From Primula veris (Eukaryota; Streptophyta; Magnoliopsida; Ericales; Primulaceae): a stretch of 64,000 nt of DNA. Under the pieces are notes generated by a model, which made no database searches, was not told the origin of the DNA, and worked only from the letters and a program-made list of their open reading frames with translations. Location of the stretch: positions 45,590,795-45,654,794 of the forward strand of contig OY821740.1 of assembly GCA_963682055.1 (NCBI GenBank). The letters are read 5' to 3'. This document shows, piece by piece, positions 1 through 12,376 of this stretch (within the stretch, counting starts at the first letter, position 1; the number at the start of each line of letters is the position of its first letter). A program made the position numbers and the translations under genes.

Positions 1-2899
1 CGGAGGAGTGATATGTTTGAAAGATGGTCAAAATGGGAAAAAAGTGGCCCTTTCTCCTTGTACATGTTTTTAGTATCCTCTTGCTAACTTAAAAGAAAGA
101 CGTCATCACAAAAACTTTTCCGGAACTTATCACAGTATATTATAAGACCCTCGTAGACTTTGATTAACGACCACAGCCTTCTCTAATCTCTGTTTCTCAT
201 TTTGTGAATGGTGTTAGTTCCCTTTTCTGCGAAAAATAACTGCAATTAGACTTGAGGGAATTGCAGTGAAAACTACAATTGGTAAATGGTTCTAGTAAAT
301 ATTGATGACGGTAGACGTTCTTATTTGTTGCCACATACATCACTTTTTATTTTTATTTATGCTTACTGTTCTACTGTTTTAGTTATGCTTACACAAGAGC
401 GAGACAACATCATATTTTATGTGTTAAATCTTAAGTAAATACATGTATTTATGTATAGTGGATGCATCAGATTTTGGTGTGTGGAAGGAGTAGAGATTGG
501 AAATGAGGGGCATACAGCTAGAACATGAAAGTTTTAACCAACATTTTTGGTCCATACAATCGATTACAATAAGAACACTTTAGCTGGATATGTGAAGTGT
601 AAATTCAATGCTCACAAATAACAAAATCATATTATGTTACTCATCACAAGCCACGTCCTAACGGTTCATGACCACTGGTGCTTTTAGCTATTTGGTCACG
701 CATCTCAATCCCAACCACAACTCATAATCTCAAAATTTTAATCACGAAAAAGAAAATTGGATCATGAAGATATTGATTTGTACAAAATTAGTGAGACGAA
801 AAATATATTAATAGTACTAATAAAAACTTAAAGATATACAAGTATATAACAGTGACATATATATATGCAAGTTATGCATCATCTGATTCATCTACACAAC
901 TTATCGGCTTTATATTCATTTTTGGGATATCCCCGAGCTCAGGTTCACACAAAAAATTAGACGATTAACGGGATTGTTAAAAACTTGAACGCAGAGGATA
1001 TTACTACATCTACTGAAATTAGAAAACAATTGGAATTTTGGTGCCTTTGTATTTGAATAATCAGGATTACTTTCCAGTTTGTTTTTTTGCAAATTCCAAA
1101 CAATGTAATGAAACTTCAAACTTGTACTACTCGACGAGGCAGTGTTGGTTTTTATTACCTAAGGAAAAAAATTACGTTTACAGCACCAAACTAGGTTACT
1201 GTTAACGATTTAGGTACACGTCTTTTAATTTTTTCAATTTGGCTACCACGTTATAATAACTTTCTAATTTAGATAATACCGTCTAAATTAATCACGGAAT
1301 CATGTCACGTGACAGCACATGCTTGATAAACTTGAACGTGAGAGGCTAATTTTATCATTCTGCAGCAAAATATATCATCATAGAACGTTTCCCCAAATTT
1401 CGATTACTTGCTAATTTTTGTTATGTGTGAAATTGGGAAACACGTTTTTCTATAAGAATATATGATAAAATTATCCTCTCAAACTAACGTTTATCAATGT
1501 CACGTGACATGATTCCGTGATTAATTTAGACGGTGATAACTAAATTGAAAAATTATTATAATGTGATAATCAAATTAAAAAAATTAAAATATGTATACCT
1601 AAATTGTTAAAAGCAGATGACATGTATGTATACGAGGCAATAGTCGATTTGTTTTTCAGAAATTGGGTGCGACTCGTATGTTTAAGTAACTTGATGTTTT
1701 ATTAATTTTCTTAACATGTACAAGTCCCTGACAGTATCGAAATAACAATATTAAGGGACGTGCTACGGTTATTTTGACGACTCATTGACCGGAATCTTCA
1801 TGTATATCAATTAAAATTTTAACATGTCATTTTCCATCATTAAAGACGATTAAATTTCAAAAGTTTTTTCTTTATTTGTCAAGAAAGAAGGCACATTGTC
1901 CTTTGTTTCTAGTGAATAGTGACGTGTCAAAACATAACTATATCTTCTAGGATTAATTACGGGAATGGTTCCCGAAGTTTCCAGAAGAAATTAACGTGTT
2001 CCATAGTTTTATTTGTAACTGTGAGACTCTTAATTAATATTTTACAAATAAACATAGGTGGTCTTTCTTAATGGACAGGAGTCACAGGACTATCCATCTT
2101 AAAATGAAAAGCCTAATTTATGTAGCAGTAAAACAGCCTTCTCAATATAGCAGCATATCATTTGTTTCAAAAAATACAGCATATCATAGTGTACCTGATC
2201 CATTTATAGCTAATTATAAAACTAAGCATTCATGAAAAAAATAGTTTGAAACTTAAAAATATAATCGATTAAATTAAAGAAATGAGAGTCATAAGACTAT
2301 AAATTACTGATAAATAATATAGAAATTTATACTTTAATTAACATCCGTCGGGGAATATATTACTACAAATAATATTGGTTTTAATATAAAAAGATTAAAT
2401 TTATTTATTTGCTCATATTTGATGGTTTCATAGTAGTTACAAGGAATTGGCCGTATCTTAGATATTACAAGTTGTTAGTACGAATAGTAAATTAAGAGCT
2501 TCTGTAACATAAAGAGATTTTCAGATGACCGATTTTCATAGATTCGATTAAGCTATCATTAAATATTGATCGCTCCGTAAACCTTGAAATTGAAAAGGAA
2601 AAATACAAAATAAGTCACACTTGTTTAACGTTTGGGGGCAAAATAACTAATAAATTCTTTTTTTCTCAGATGTTTGGTAATTAACCTCAACCTATAAGAG
2701 GATGAAATCGAGTATTTGTTAAAATTCAGAATACCATCCATGTAATATAATCCACCCTTAGCTGACAAAACAAAAATCATTCAATTATTTAATAAATTTA
2801 ATAGTACTAATATACAATGAATTAAATATTATCATACAGAGCACCAGAGAGCACCAGAAGATTACAAAATCGTCAATTATAAAGGTCCCCCCACCCACT
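1..2899. other. Intergenic region upstream of PDX1
   Basis: No convincing coding exon is visible in this AT-rich stretch. Its only clear structure is the foldback element at about 1200-1612. The short open frame on the minus strand at 916-1119 has no recognisable domain and is not called. Confidence 0.6.
1200..1612. mobile_element. Foldback (MITE-like) element
   Basis: Two long inverted arms face each other. A perfect 36-nt inverted repeat occupies 1279-1314 and 1498-1533. Looser pairing extends outward to about 1200 and 1612, where the tips read GTTAACGATTTAGG and, reversed, TTTTAACAATTTAGG. Each arm contains a G-box core CACGTG (inside GTCACGTGAC). No coding capacity is seen. I could not find a target-site duplication, so the superfamily is unassigned. 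Confidence 0.6.
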
Positions 2900-2920
2900 T
2901 ACCGGCACTCTTATCTCTCT

Positions 2921-2930
2921 CTATATATAC
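2921..2930 (+). promoter_or_regulatory. Probable TATA box of PDX1
   Basis: CTATATATAC lies about 60 nt upstream of the PDX1 start codon, following a CT-rich stretch. It is followed by a (CATA)n run in the presumed short leader. This is a position and motif call only. Confidence 0.45.
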
Positions 2931-2984
2931 ATCTCTATTGTCTATACATACATACATACATACATATATAACGTTTCATTTAAA

Positions 2985-4454
2985 ATGGAAGACACAGGAG
3001 TGGTAACCGTATACGGCAACGGCGCGATAACAGAAACCTCATCCAAAAAATCGCCCTTCTCCGTTAAAGTAGGGCTTGCACAGATGCTACGTGGCGGCGT
3101 GATAATGGACGTTGTAAACGCGGAGCAGGCTCGGATTGCAGAGGAGGCCGGGGCCTGTGCGGTGATGGCTCTGGAGCGGGTTCCTGCGGATATTAGGGCG
3201 CAGGGCGGGGTTGCGAGGATGAGCGATCCGCAGATGATTAAGGAGATTAAGGAGGCTGTTACTATTCCGGTCATGGCGAAAGCTAGGATCGGTCATTTTG
3301 TCGAGGCGCAGATTTTGGAGGCTATTGGTGTTGATTACATCGACGAGAGCGAGGTAATTTGGTTATTTTAGTTGCTAGAGATATATATTTGTCATTTATG
3401 ATTTATGTGTATGTATCCTTGTGTATGCGTAATTGAGTTTAGTTATGAGGATCTGAGTTGTGACTATTGAAATTATGAGGACCAGTTATGATATAACTGA
3501 AACAGAATGGTTTATACATCTATGTTTGTCTAATTGAGTAGGGATATAGATTTATGTGTACGTATCGTTGTATATGCATAATTGAGCTGGGATCGTTGGA
3601 GTGAGTTTAGTCGGTGACAGATCTATGAATTCTGAGCGAGGAAATTCGGTTGGTGGATATAGATTTATGTGTATGTATCGTTGTGCATACATAATGGAGT
3701 AGGGAGTAGATATGATTTATATGTATGTATTGTTGTACAGTATATGGGTAATTGAGTAGGGATTTTTAAAGAGAGTTTAGGTATGAGGATCCGAGTTGTG
3801 ACTATTGAAATTATGATATAACTGAAAATGGGTACTAACAGATTTTTTTAGCTGATTTATGCTGTTGAATACATCGACGAGAGCGTGGTAATTGAGTTGA
3901 TAGAGATATGGATTATCGTGTATGTATCGTTGTGTATGCATAATTGAGTAGGGATGGTTGGAGTGAGTTTAGTTGGTGACGGAACCAGGAATTCTGAGCT
4001 AGGTAATTATATTGATAGATATAGATTTATTTTTATGTATTACTGTATGTGCATAATTGAGTAGGTTTTTTTGGAGGGAGTTTAGTTATGAGGATCCGAG
4101 TTGTGACGATTGAAATTTATAAGAACCACATAACTGGAACAAATATATTTATATTCATGTGTGTCTAATTAAGTAGGGATTATTAGAGCAAGTTCAGTGT
4201 GTTGGTCTGATTAGACAGATAAATTATGAGGACCAAAGTTGTGACACTTGAAATTGTGAGGACTGTTATGATATAAAATTATGAATTTGGGTTTGCGTTG
4301 TTGAGTACTTGAGTACTTGAGTTGATGGATATAGATTCGTGTGTTTGTATCGTTGTATATACGTAGTTGAGTTGGGATCGTTGGAGTGAGTTTAGTTATG
4401 TGAATCGAGTTGTGATAATTGAAATTATGTGAGTCACATATATTTAAATCTATG

Positions 4455-4489
<35 letters not shown>

Positions 4490-7400
4490 CAGTAGGGATT
4501 ACCTAGAGAAAGTTCCTTTATTATGAGGATCGAAGTTGTTACAATTGAAATTGTGAGAACTCTTATGATTTAAGGAGATTAAAGAGGCTGTTACTATGGA
4601 TTTATGTATTTGTATCGTTGTATATGCATAATCGGTTGGGATTGTTTGAGTGAGTTTAGTTATCAGGATCCGAGTTTGTGACAATTGAAATTAAGAGAAC
4701 CACTTATGTTAAAACTGAAACAGGTATGTTTATATCTATGTGTGTCTAATTGAGTAGGAATTACTAGGACTGAGGGTGTTACAATTGAAATTGTGACAAC
4801 TAATATGATATAAAATTATGAATTGGGGTTTGCGTCTTTGGTTCTCATAATTTTTAATTTCCACAACTTAGGTACTTAAAATTAAGCGCGGTGTGACGGT
4901 GAACTTGAACTGGTTTTCCCTATAGATGTATTTGTGCGTACATTAGTAGGGGTCATCAGAGCAAGTTCTGTGAGTTGGGGTGGGATTACTTATGAGGACC
5001 AAAGCTGAGACAATAGAAATTATGACAACCAAATATGATATAGCTGAAACACTATAAACAAAACTGTTCTTCAAACTAGTGCGATCTTTGGAAAAGAAAA
5101 AAACAACTAGAGTTATCAGGATTCTTGTAGTGTTTCAATTGTAACATCATTGGTCTCATAATCTCAATTTTGACAAAAAAGAAATCAAAATTAAGCCCGT
5201 GTCGCTCTGGATTTGAGCTGGTAATCCTATAGATATATGTGCATAGTTGAGTAGCTATCACCAGAGCAAGTTTGGTCGTCGAGCCGGGATTGACTATGGG
5301 GACGAAAGTTGTAATGATTTTTACTATAAGAACCAAATATGATATGACTGAAACACTATAATATATATATACATACCGAAAAGTTTTCCCCCTATGATTT
5401 AACACTGATTAGGCATTAGTCCATTTTGGATGTGTGAATTTGCTTGAGAGGAAAAATAATCGAGAAAGAGCTATAAAATTTCAGCTTTAATGTTTTAGAG
5501 TTTAGACGCATGTTTATATAATGTCTCCTGTAATTTTGGTCACAGCTTCCTAGAACATTATGATGGGCTTGTTTGGTTAGAACGAAGTTTCAAGCTAAGC
5601 TTTTCTGTTTGCAAGCTACAGTGAATCGCTTTGACGAGGTTAAAAAGCAAAGATTTCCTGGGTTCTGATTTCTAACCTAGAGGGCTTAAATTCTTAATCT
5701 GTAGCATTTTTCGTAGCCTTTTATAATCCTGCTTGTTTAATTGAAAGCTGCAGCCGCACAATCTGCATATACGCACCCCTCTAATTGGTTTGCATAAATT
5801 TTAGGCGATACCATTTCTATGTAAAGTTGTTTCTGAAGAAAAGACAGACTATAATTTCTTTTACCCTTCTCTAGATTTATGTTCAAATGATGTCTTGTGT
5901 AAATCAATGAGGAGTACATGGCTTTCCGAAGAGATTAACTTATACACCAGAGAATGTCTACTAAAAAATCTACCTGATTTCACTTCAGTTCATGTTGCTT
6001 ATGTGAAGTTTCTTCTGATTAAAATAATTAGATAAGAATGTACATCTCCTTTTTTTCCTGATTTCGATGCATGCTTGTATAATATGCTGTTGCTATTAAT
6101 TGGAATTATAAATGCAAGAAAAAGAGTTCGTTCGTAAGAACGTTCCTGAATAGGTGATGGTGACTGTTAGAATCCCTAAATTGTACTCGGGACATCTATA
6201 AGTATAGGGGACCGTTACCCTCTTTAAATTACTATATTTACACTCCTTTAATTGGTAATACCAAACTCCAATTCAGTTTCATATTTATTCATTTCAGGTA
6301 CGTATTTGTTTCGATGGATAATAGTTGGTGATGTTGATCTTTAGTAAAACCTTTTTCCTGAAATTGTGTGACTAATTTCATTGCTGGAAGTGGAATAAAG
6401 GGTAGGATCCTTCGTGAATTGACATTATACTGAATAGTGTTAAGTTTTGATATTACTAGATAAGTGATGCATATACGGACAAACATTAAGAACGAACACA
6501 TACAAAATGTAAACAATAGTGTTATAGAACAAAATTTAATCCTATTTTTATAATACTTTATATATAATCATGTAGTAAAATATTATTCTTTGATGCTCAA
6601 GTAGATTCCTGACAAATATCTTCAGGTTCTGACCCTTGCGGATGACGAGAACCACATCAACAAGCACAACTTCCGGGTCCCTTTTGTTTGTGGCTGCCGC
6701 AACCTGGGGGAGGCACTCCGTCGTATCCGTGAAGGCGCCGCCATGATCCGCACAAAGGGAGAAGCCGGCACAGGAAACGTCATCGAGGCCGTTCGCCACG
6801 TCCGCTCCGTCATGGCTGACATTAGAGTCCTCCGCAACATGGACGACGACGAGGTATTGATACATATAGCAGTATTACAAAGAAACATAGGGCGATTTGT
6901 AGGCCCCGAGCTACACCCTTTCAAATTCAGAAGTTGCATCTTTTCATCCTAAAATAGTTTATTATTTTAACTTGACAATTTCTTGGTTGTTACATCCATT
7001 CATAGACAATTTGCCAAACTGTGCCTTGGTTGTAGCTTTTCAGCTCACTTTATTGCTTAGAAGTGATGTTTTAAGGTGGTCAATTTAATGCAGTCCAGTT
7101 TAAAACTTTTCTAGTTTTTACAAAGCCCAAATTATATAAAGGCACAGTTTATAAGCTGGTCAATCAAAGATTCAAATGTGGTCCAGCTATGAAATAGAAA
7201 AAAGGCTGTTTGGTACAAATAAGCAAGACTTAGGCTTTCTGTGACCAAACAAAAGTCAGCTTATTTGATTAAAAGTTGCAACCAAACTATTCCTAGCATG
7301 TTTAAATAAAAGAAAAGTCAAACTCTATAGGTAATTGATAAATAGTCTTAATATAATTAACTATTTCTAATTTTCTTTCTTCTAAATCTTGAACTTCCGT

Positions 7401-7749
7401 TCTACTTCAGGTATTCACATTCGCCAAAAAAATCGCCGCACCCTATGACCTCGTCATGCAGACAAAGCAGCTCGGAAGGCTTCCCGTGGTGCAATTCGCC
7501 GCTGGAGGGGTCGCCACCCCGGCTGATGCGGCCCTGATGATGCAGCTGGGCTGCGACGGTGTTTTCGTGGGGTCTGGTGTTTTCAAGAGTGGTGATCCAG
7601 CAAGGAGGGCCCGTGCGATTGTTCAGGCGGTGACTCATTATAGTGACCCAGAAGTGTTGGCTGAGGTGAGTTGCGGTCTAGGGGAGGCAATGGTGGGGAT
7701 TAATCTTAATGATCCTAAGGTTGAGAGGTATGCCAGCAGATCAGAGTGA
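2985..7749 (+). CDS. PDX1: Pyridoxal 5'-phosphate synthase subunit PDX1 (PdxS/SNZ family)
   Basis: The gene has three exons: 2985-3353, 6626-6853 and 7411-7749, all with GT-AG junctions in phase 0, giving 311 aa, the usual length for plant PDX1. PDX1 condenses ribose 5-phosphate, glyceraldehyde 3-phosphate and ammonia (supplied by the PDX2 glutaminase) into pyridoxal 5'-phosphate in the cytosol, as a TIM-barrel dodecamer. Visible signatures include GGVIMDV with the catalytic Asp42, [11 protein letters not shown] with Lys99, and RTKGEAGTG with Lys167. These correspond to the two Schiff-base lysines of the family, so this is a catalytic paralogue rather than a PDX1.2-like pseudoenzyme. The phosphate-binding segment [19 protein letters not shown] and GVFVGSG are intact, and the C-terminus ends VERYASRSE. 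Intron 1 is 3.27 kb and repeat-rich; intron 2 is 557 bp. The start ATG is the first in frame, with a typical plant PDX1 N-terminus. Confidence 0.96.
3851..3893 (+). pseudogene. Copy of the PDX1 exon 1 end with its splice donor, inside intron 1
   Basis: The stretch ACATCGACGAGAGCG followed by TGGTAATT copies exon 1 positions 3338-3358 almost exactly. The match includes the exon/intron junction and continues weakly into the adjacent intron (TTGCTAGAGATAT versus TTGATAGAGATAT). The final GAG codon reads GTG in the copy. A second GT donor therefore lies at 3888, 534 bp beyond the true one. Confidence 0.75.
4459..4488 (+). repeat. (TG)n microsatellite
   Basis: About 15 uninterrupted TG units lie inside PDX1 intron 1. 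Confidence 0.9.
4571..4597 (+). pseudogene. Second PDX1 exon 1 fragment inside intron 1
   Basis: TAAGGAGATTAAAGAGGCTG followed by TTACTAT repeats exon 1 positions 3238-3264, the codons for [10 protein letters not shown], with one internal substitution. It sits within the degenerate repeat array and is flanked by array sequence on both sides. Confidence 0.75.
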
Positions 7750-8274
7750 TGGTTTTGATGTTCTTTCATCGCTCTAAATTAATAAAAACAAAGAAGTTAA
7801 AAGTTATAAGGTTAGTGTCGGTATCCTTCAGGGAAAAAAGCTCGAGCTGAATGGTTTATCTTTGCCGATGTTATGGTTGGCTTGATATAGTTGTAACGTT
7901 ATGTTAATTACTGAACAATTGGAGTTCTTGTTTCAAATTTATGAAATGATTAGTCTTTGTTATATTGGGATATAGTCGGATTTCAAATGGCATGCTAATT
8001 ATATGCTGTATATGATTTCCAAACACGATTCACATCATTTAGAATGAAGGTTATATATGGATAAATAATTCTTTAGGCATATCCCGTTCTCTTTTGGTGT
8101 GATAGTTTCGTTCCGCTTTTCTGTCGTAATATATTCTTGGTTGGGTAATTGGTAATGATTCATTTCTGTCTAGCTTAAATTGGCCTTTCTTTAAGGTATT
8201 GGGGGTATTGACCCCTGTTCTTGTAAATGATTGGCAACTGGCTTGTTTCATGTGCTTTATTGTATTGGTATACA

Positions 8275-8389
8275 CCTTTGGTATAGTCTGGAAAACTCTC
8301 CCTGTGGCACCATTGGATCAAACAGTCTGTGGGTCTCTCTGTTGATCCAATGGTTCCACAGAGGAGAGTTTTCCAGACTATACCAAAGG
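8275..8389 (+). ncRNA. Candidate miRNA precursor-like hairpin
   Basis: Arms 8275-8321 and 8342-8389 pair over 47 nt with one single-base bulge and one mismatch, around a 20-nt loop (8322-8341). This compact, nearly perfect stem with a short loop is what a plant MIRNA foldback looks like. It lies about 530 bp downstream of PDX1 in otherwise structureless DNA. The 3' arm contains GGAGAGTTTTCCAGACTATA. The 5' arm, read as codons, resembles a degraded P-loop (GGT ATA GTC TGG AAA ACT CTC). I do not recognise it as a named family. A small palindromic transposon remnant is the main alternative, and either strand could be the transcript. Confidence 0.45.
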
Positions 8390-9402
8390 CTCCTCCTCTC
8401 TTAGTGTGCGGACTAATTAAGGACAAGATTGGTTAGATATGGAGTGGAATGTGTGGACACTTGTCAGTGCCTCTTCCAATTTTTTCCGTCCCTTATTCAA
8501 GAATGTACATGATGGTCGATACTGTTTATTCCCAAGGGGGTTTGACTAATACATGCTAGTTCTTAGCAAACCTTGTGTCCTATTGCATTCACTAGAGATT
8601 TGTTTTTCATGCCCAAAACAGACAATCCGATTTTATAACACGTTGAACAACCAGGCCTACTGCATTCTCCTGTATTCATACTTGTGTTGGTCTTCGTTCA
8701 TTATTCTTTTCTTTAAAGTTGAACTGGACTATGGCTTCATCGTCCCTCTGTGAGGCCTCAGACCATTTAAGACCAAAAGTCCAATTCAAACCAAATCTTT
8801 TTGTTTTATAAGTAGCTTGATTTAGCAGTAACAAAGAACTTGCTGACTGAATGCAGTGTATTGTCTGCCGGTTTAATCAGAATAGTTGCTTGATGATTAA
8901 ATGTGATTTTTTTTGTTTCAACATGATGATAGCACTCTCCTTGTTTCACGTTAATAGGGCGTATTCTGGTACTAACCACGACTACCATTAGTTAACACAA
9001 GTACTGTTATTTCTTGACTGATTTTCTTAGTTTTACCATTGCTTCTTTTAGGCTAGCTTTTCCAACATATATCTCATCTTTTTGGGTTCTGTTCTTTATT
9101 GGCCATCGCATTCGATACCAATTATTGTGGGAGCTTAAACCTCAGATCTGGTCCCTCCTTTATTTGTTCCTGAATGTTACTCCATTTCGAATGACACGAC
9201 TCGGTAGCTTTTTCAAAAAGAGTGGGTGATTATTAGGACCTTTCTTGGGTGTATTCATAATAATGTTGCTACTATTCACCTGCTAAAGGTAGAGAAATTA
9301 CACTTTTTGCTACTCATCGCCTGCATTAAACAAAAATGGAAAACAGGTTTAGACTACATAAACTGTCTGTAAAAAACAGTTCTTGCAGGAAACTTTGGTC
9401 TT

Positions 9403-9606
9403 CATTTTCTTTATAAAGAAAACTCCAGCTTGCATTTCCTTTTAAAAAAAATTTCTCCATGTTCGATAAGTCGTCGTGACTTCTTTTTTTAAATAAATAG
9501 TGGGGCATTTTCTTTATAAAGAAAACTCCAGCTTGCACTTCCTTTTAAAAATTTTATCTCCATGTTCGATAAGAAGTCGTGACTTCTTTTTTTAAATAAA
9601 TATTGG
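9403..9606 (+). repeat. Two-copy tandem repeat, period about 103 bp
   Basis: Copies start at 9403 and 9506 with CATTTTCTTTATAAAGAA. Each continues through CTCCATGTTCGATAAG and GTCGTGACTTCTTTTTTT to AAATAAATA. Divergence is low. Confidence 0.85.
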
Positions 9607-12026
9607 GGAAATCCCACCTTTTTATTTTATTAATAGAGTGGGAACAAAATAAAAATTTGGGAGAAAACCCTACAAAAAGTGTTCCAAAGTTGTAAAAGTC
9701 GTCTTGACTGGCTCCGGATTTCCATTATATTCGCAAACCACTCTTGACACCTCTGGATCTAATCCTTGATCTGTCTAGGTGCAAGTCCAATACTCATCTT
9801 CCCTCAAATCTCATGACATATTTGTCCTCTGTTAGGATGAACAAATTGAGCTTTCTTAGTTAGAGCAATAATGACTGAAGTAAGCAGGCCTTTGTCTAGG
9901 CTTCGTTACCAACAAGAAGATAGAAGTCGATATACTAGGGGTTGTCCTTATGAAAACCATGTGGTTCGGTATCAATGTCCCTTTTGTCATCTGGAGTTGT
10001 GTTACCATTCTGCAATCCTATCGTCTTGTGTCTATTTTATCCTTACACTACGGTTTGTAATAGTAGAATCGTGAATTACTAGCGTCAGAAGCGTATTTAT
10101 AAATCTTGTTTTTTTTGTTGTTAAACTGAAATAAATAATTGAATAATTTCGTAAATAAATACATAAATAAATTCTTCTTAATTAGCATTTCGTTGAAGCC
10201 TCTTGGTACTCTATCATCTCATGCTTGATAATTCGTGAAAATTTCAATCATATGAATGCATTATTTGCTGTAAAACAAAGGACCAATCTTTCCTTAAAGG
10301 AACGAATTTTAAAACTTCAATAAACACCTTTTGGAATGTCACAGTAATGGATTATCCACAGAATATGATACTAAACTCCCTCTAGTTTTAAAAAGTAAAT
10401 GTCCAAATCAAGTAAAGACAAAGTTCAATAATGCTAATGAGCCCTCAGACTCTCAACACATCAATACTCAATGTAAATTTAGAATTTTATTTTCATCTCG
10501 AAATTTAAGAGTGCTATTCGGCCATATATTTAATATGTTTAATTAATATTTAACTTTATGGTAGTCTCAATAAGGTTTTATAATATTATATTTGAGTTTT
10601 TATTTTGTTAAATCGTCAAATAAAATATATTAAAAAAATTAAATATTTTTAATTAATATTTAAGTTTAAATGTTTGGTCTTTTATTTTTATTTTGGTTGA
10701 GGTGTAAAAAAAATTCTAAAAATTACATGAACGACTATATGACAATCAGTCTGATTGAGTCGGTATTTCTCTGTAATTAATAGTCAAAATTGCCACAATA
10801 AATAATAGAATTTTACTTTCGAAAAAGACTTGTGAAAGAAATGTGTATTATTATTAGACATCTGACAGCCAGCTAGAATGAGGTCAGCCGTAACTTATTA
10901 AAATATTGTTAGTTTTGGGGTCAATTTAGACTGAGTTTTCATAATACTAAGTAAGAATCTACTCCTAATAGATCTAAATGGATACAATTTCTGACTTAAA
11001 GTTCTGATGAATTGTTCCCAAGTTGCTAGGAAGTAGCCAGTAGGAACCTTTAGTGTAAACGTGACATCTCAGTGTTTAAAGTAAGATAAAGCTGTATATG
11101 TTTCCAACTTTCCATCCAATTTCAGTTCACCTTCTTTAAATGCTGTATTAATATAAACATATCACAAGAATTTTCAAGTCAAGTTGGGTTTCATTGGCAA
11201 CAAATAGAAGATGTACTTCCAGAAACAAGTATTTATTTGGCTAAAGATTTTATAAAATGACACTTTTCAAAACATGTTTATGAGTTTGGTAGTTGTGACA
11301 ATAGTAAAAATCTGAGAGAAATGTGAATGATCAGTGAGAGTGTGAGACGCTGGTTATATATACTGAGTAAAATATCGGAGCTTAGCTTAAAGAGCAGTAC
11401 TGGTGAATCTAGTGATACTCATGCTTATCGTGTGGTATAGTGGTTATCCTTTACCTTTCCTTGCGAAAATAAAAAAAAAGTTGAATAAATAATAAATATA
11501 GTAACAGGGAACCACGGGACAGTAGACACGTATGTAGTGGTTATGGAAACAAGAAAAGTTAAAAAAAAAACATCAAGGAAATACCACACAGTCATGCTGA
11601 ACTATTTAATCGTACACACGCACAAGGTAAACTACATATACCTCCCAATTTTAATCAGAGATTACAACTCTCCCACCTTTATATCAAAAGCTACGTTGGC
11701 ACTCCTTACATTTTTACGTTGCTGAACGCCGTTTGGTCACTTATTTTTAGATTTTTGTCAAAAGATTGATTAAATGGTACTACCATCCACTAATCTAAGG
11801 ATTGTTGGTGAATGGTGAGGACGACTTTAGCTATCGTCCTTTATAGTTTTTTCATTGTTTATTTAGTTAGTAAGGATTGATGTTAGCCAACTACAAATCT
11901 TTTTCCTTCTCATTAGACTATTCAAGCATACTTTGAGTGTTAGCTAGGTTTAGATTAATTCGATGCCACTATCAATATCTGAAAATTGTGAAGGCTGAAA
12001 AGTATAATAATTGAATGGTGATGTGG

Positions 12027-12376
12027 CACTACAATAAACTTAATAATTAGAGACAATCAAATTTTGTCTCTAAATGTTAACTTTTCGAGACAAAAATAAT
12101 CTTTATTTTTCTTTTAAAAAATTTGTCTACAAAGACAATCTTATACGAATATCCAAATAATTTCTGAGACGAAATTAAATTGTCTCCTTATGTCCGTATG
12201 AGATTGTTTTTAGAGATAATTTTTTTTCAAATTATATGCCTAAAAATTAGATTTGAGGACAAAAAATTTATTTTTGTGTCTAAAATATTATTTTTATCCC
12301 GAAAAGTTAATATTTACAGACAAAATTTGATTGGATCTAAAAATATTGTCCATAATTATTAAGTTTGTTATTGTGC
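12027..12376. mobile_element. CACTA-like MITE
   Basis: The left end reads CACTACAATAAACTTAATAA and the right end, reversed, CGCACAATAACAAACTTAAT. The inverted match runs inward over about 75 nt (AATCAAATTTTGTCTCTAAA, AACTTTTCGAGACAAA). Terminal CACTA suggests a non-autonomous CACTA (En/Spm) element of about 350 bp. There is no coding capacity, and the target-site duplication was not resolved. Confidence 0.55.

Larger units (their letters stand above)
3380..5060 (+). repeat. Degenerate tandem-repeat array in PDX1 intron 1
   Basis: Blocks of the form GAGGATCCGAGTTGTGAC, then ATTGAAATTATGAGGACC, then TTATGTGTATGTATCGTTG, then CATAATTGAGTAGGGAT recur about ten times with drift (for example near 3447, 3786, 4091, 4520, 4665 and 4993). 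Unit spacing varies from roughly 130 to 330 bp. Two exon 1 fragments are embedded in it (3851-3893 and 4571-4597). Confidence 0.8.

Noticed and set aside
7204..7293. Possible tiny hAT-like MITE (GCTGTTTGGTA...ACCAAACTAT) in PDX1 intron 2
   Set aside because: The inverted match is too short and no target duplication is seen.
11425..11470. tRNA-like GTGTGGTATAGTGGTTATC
   Set aside because: It resembles only a D-arm; no anticodon or T arm follows.
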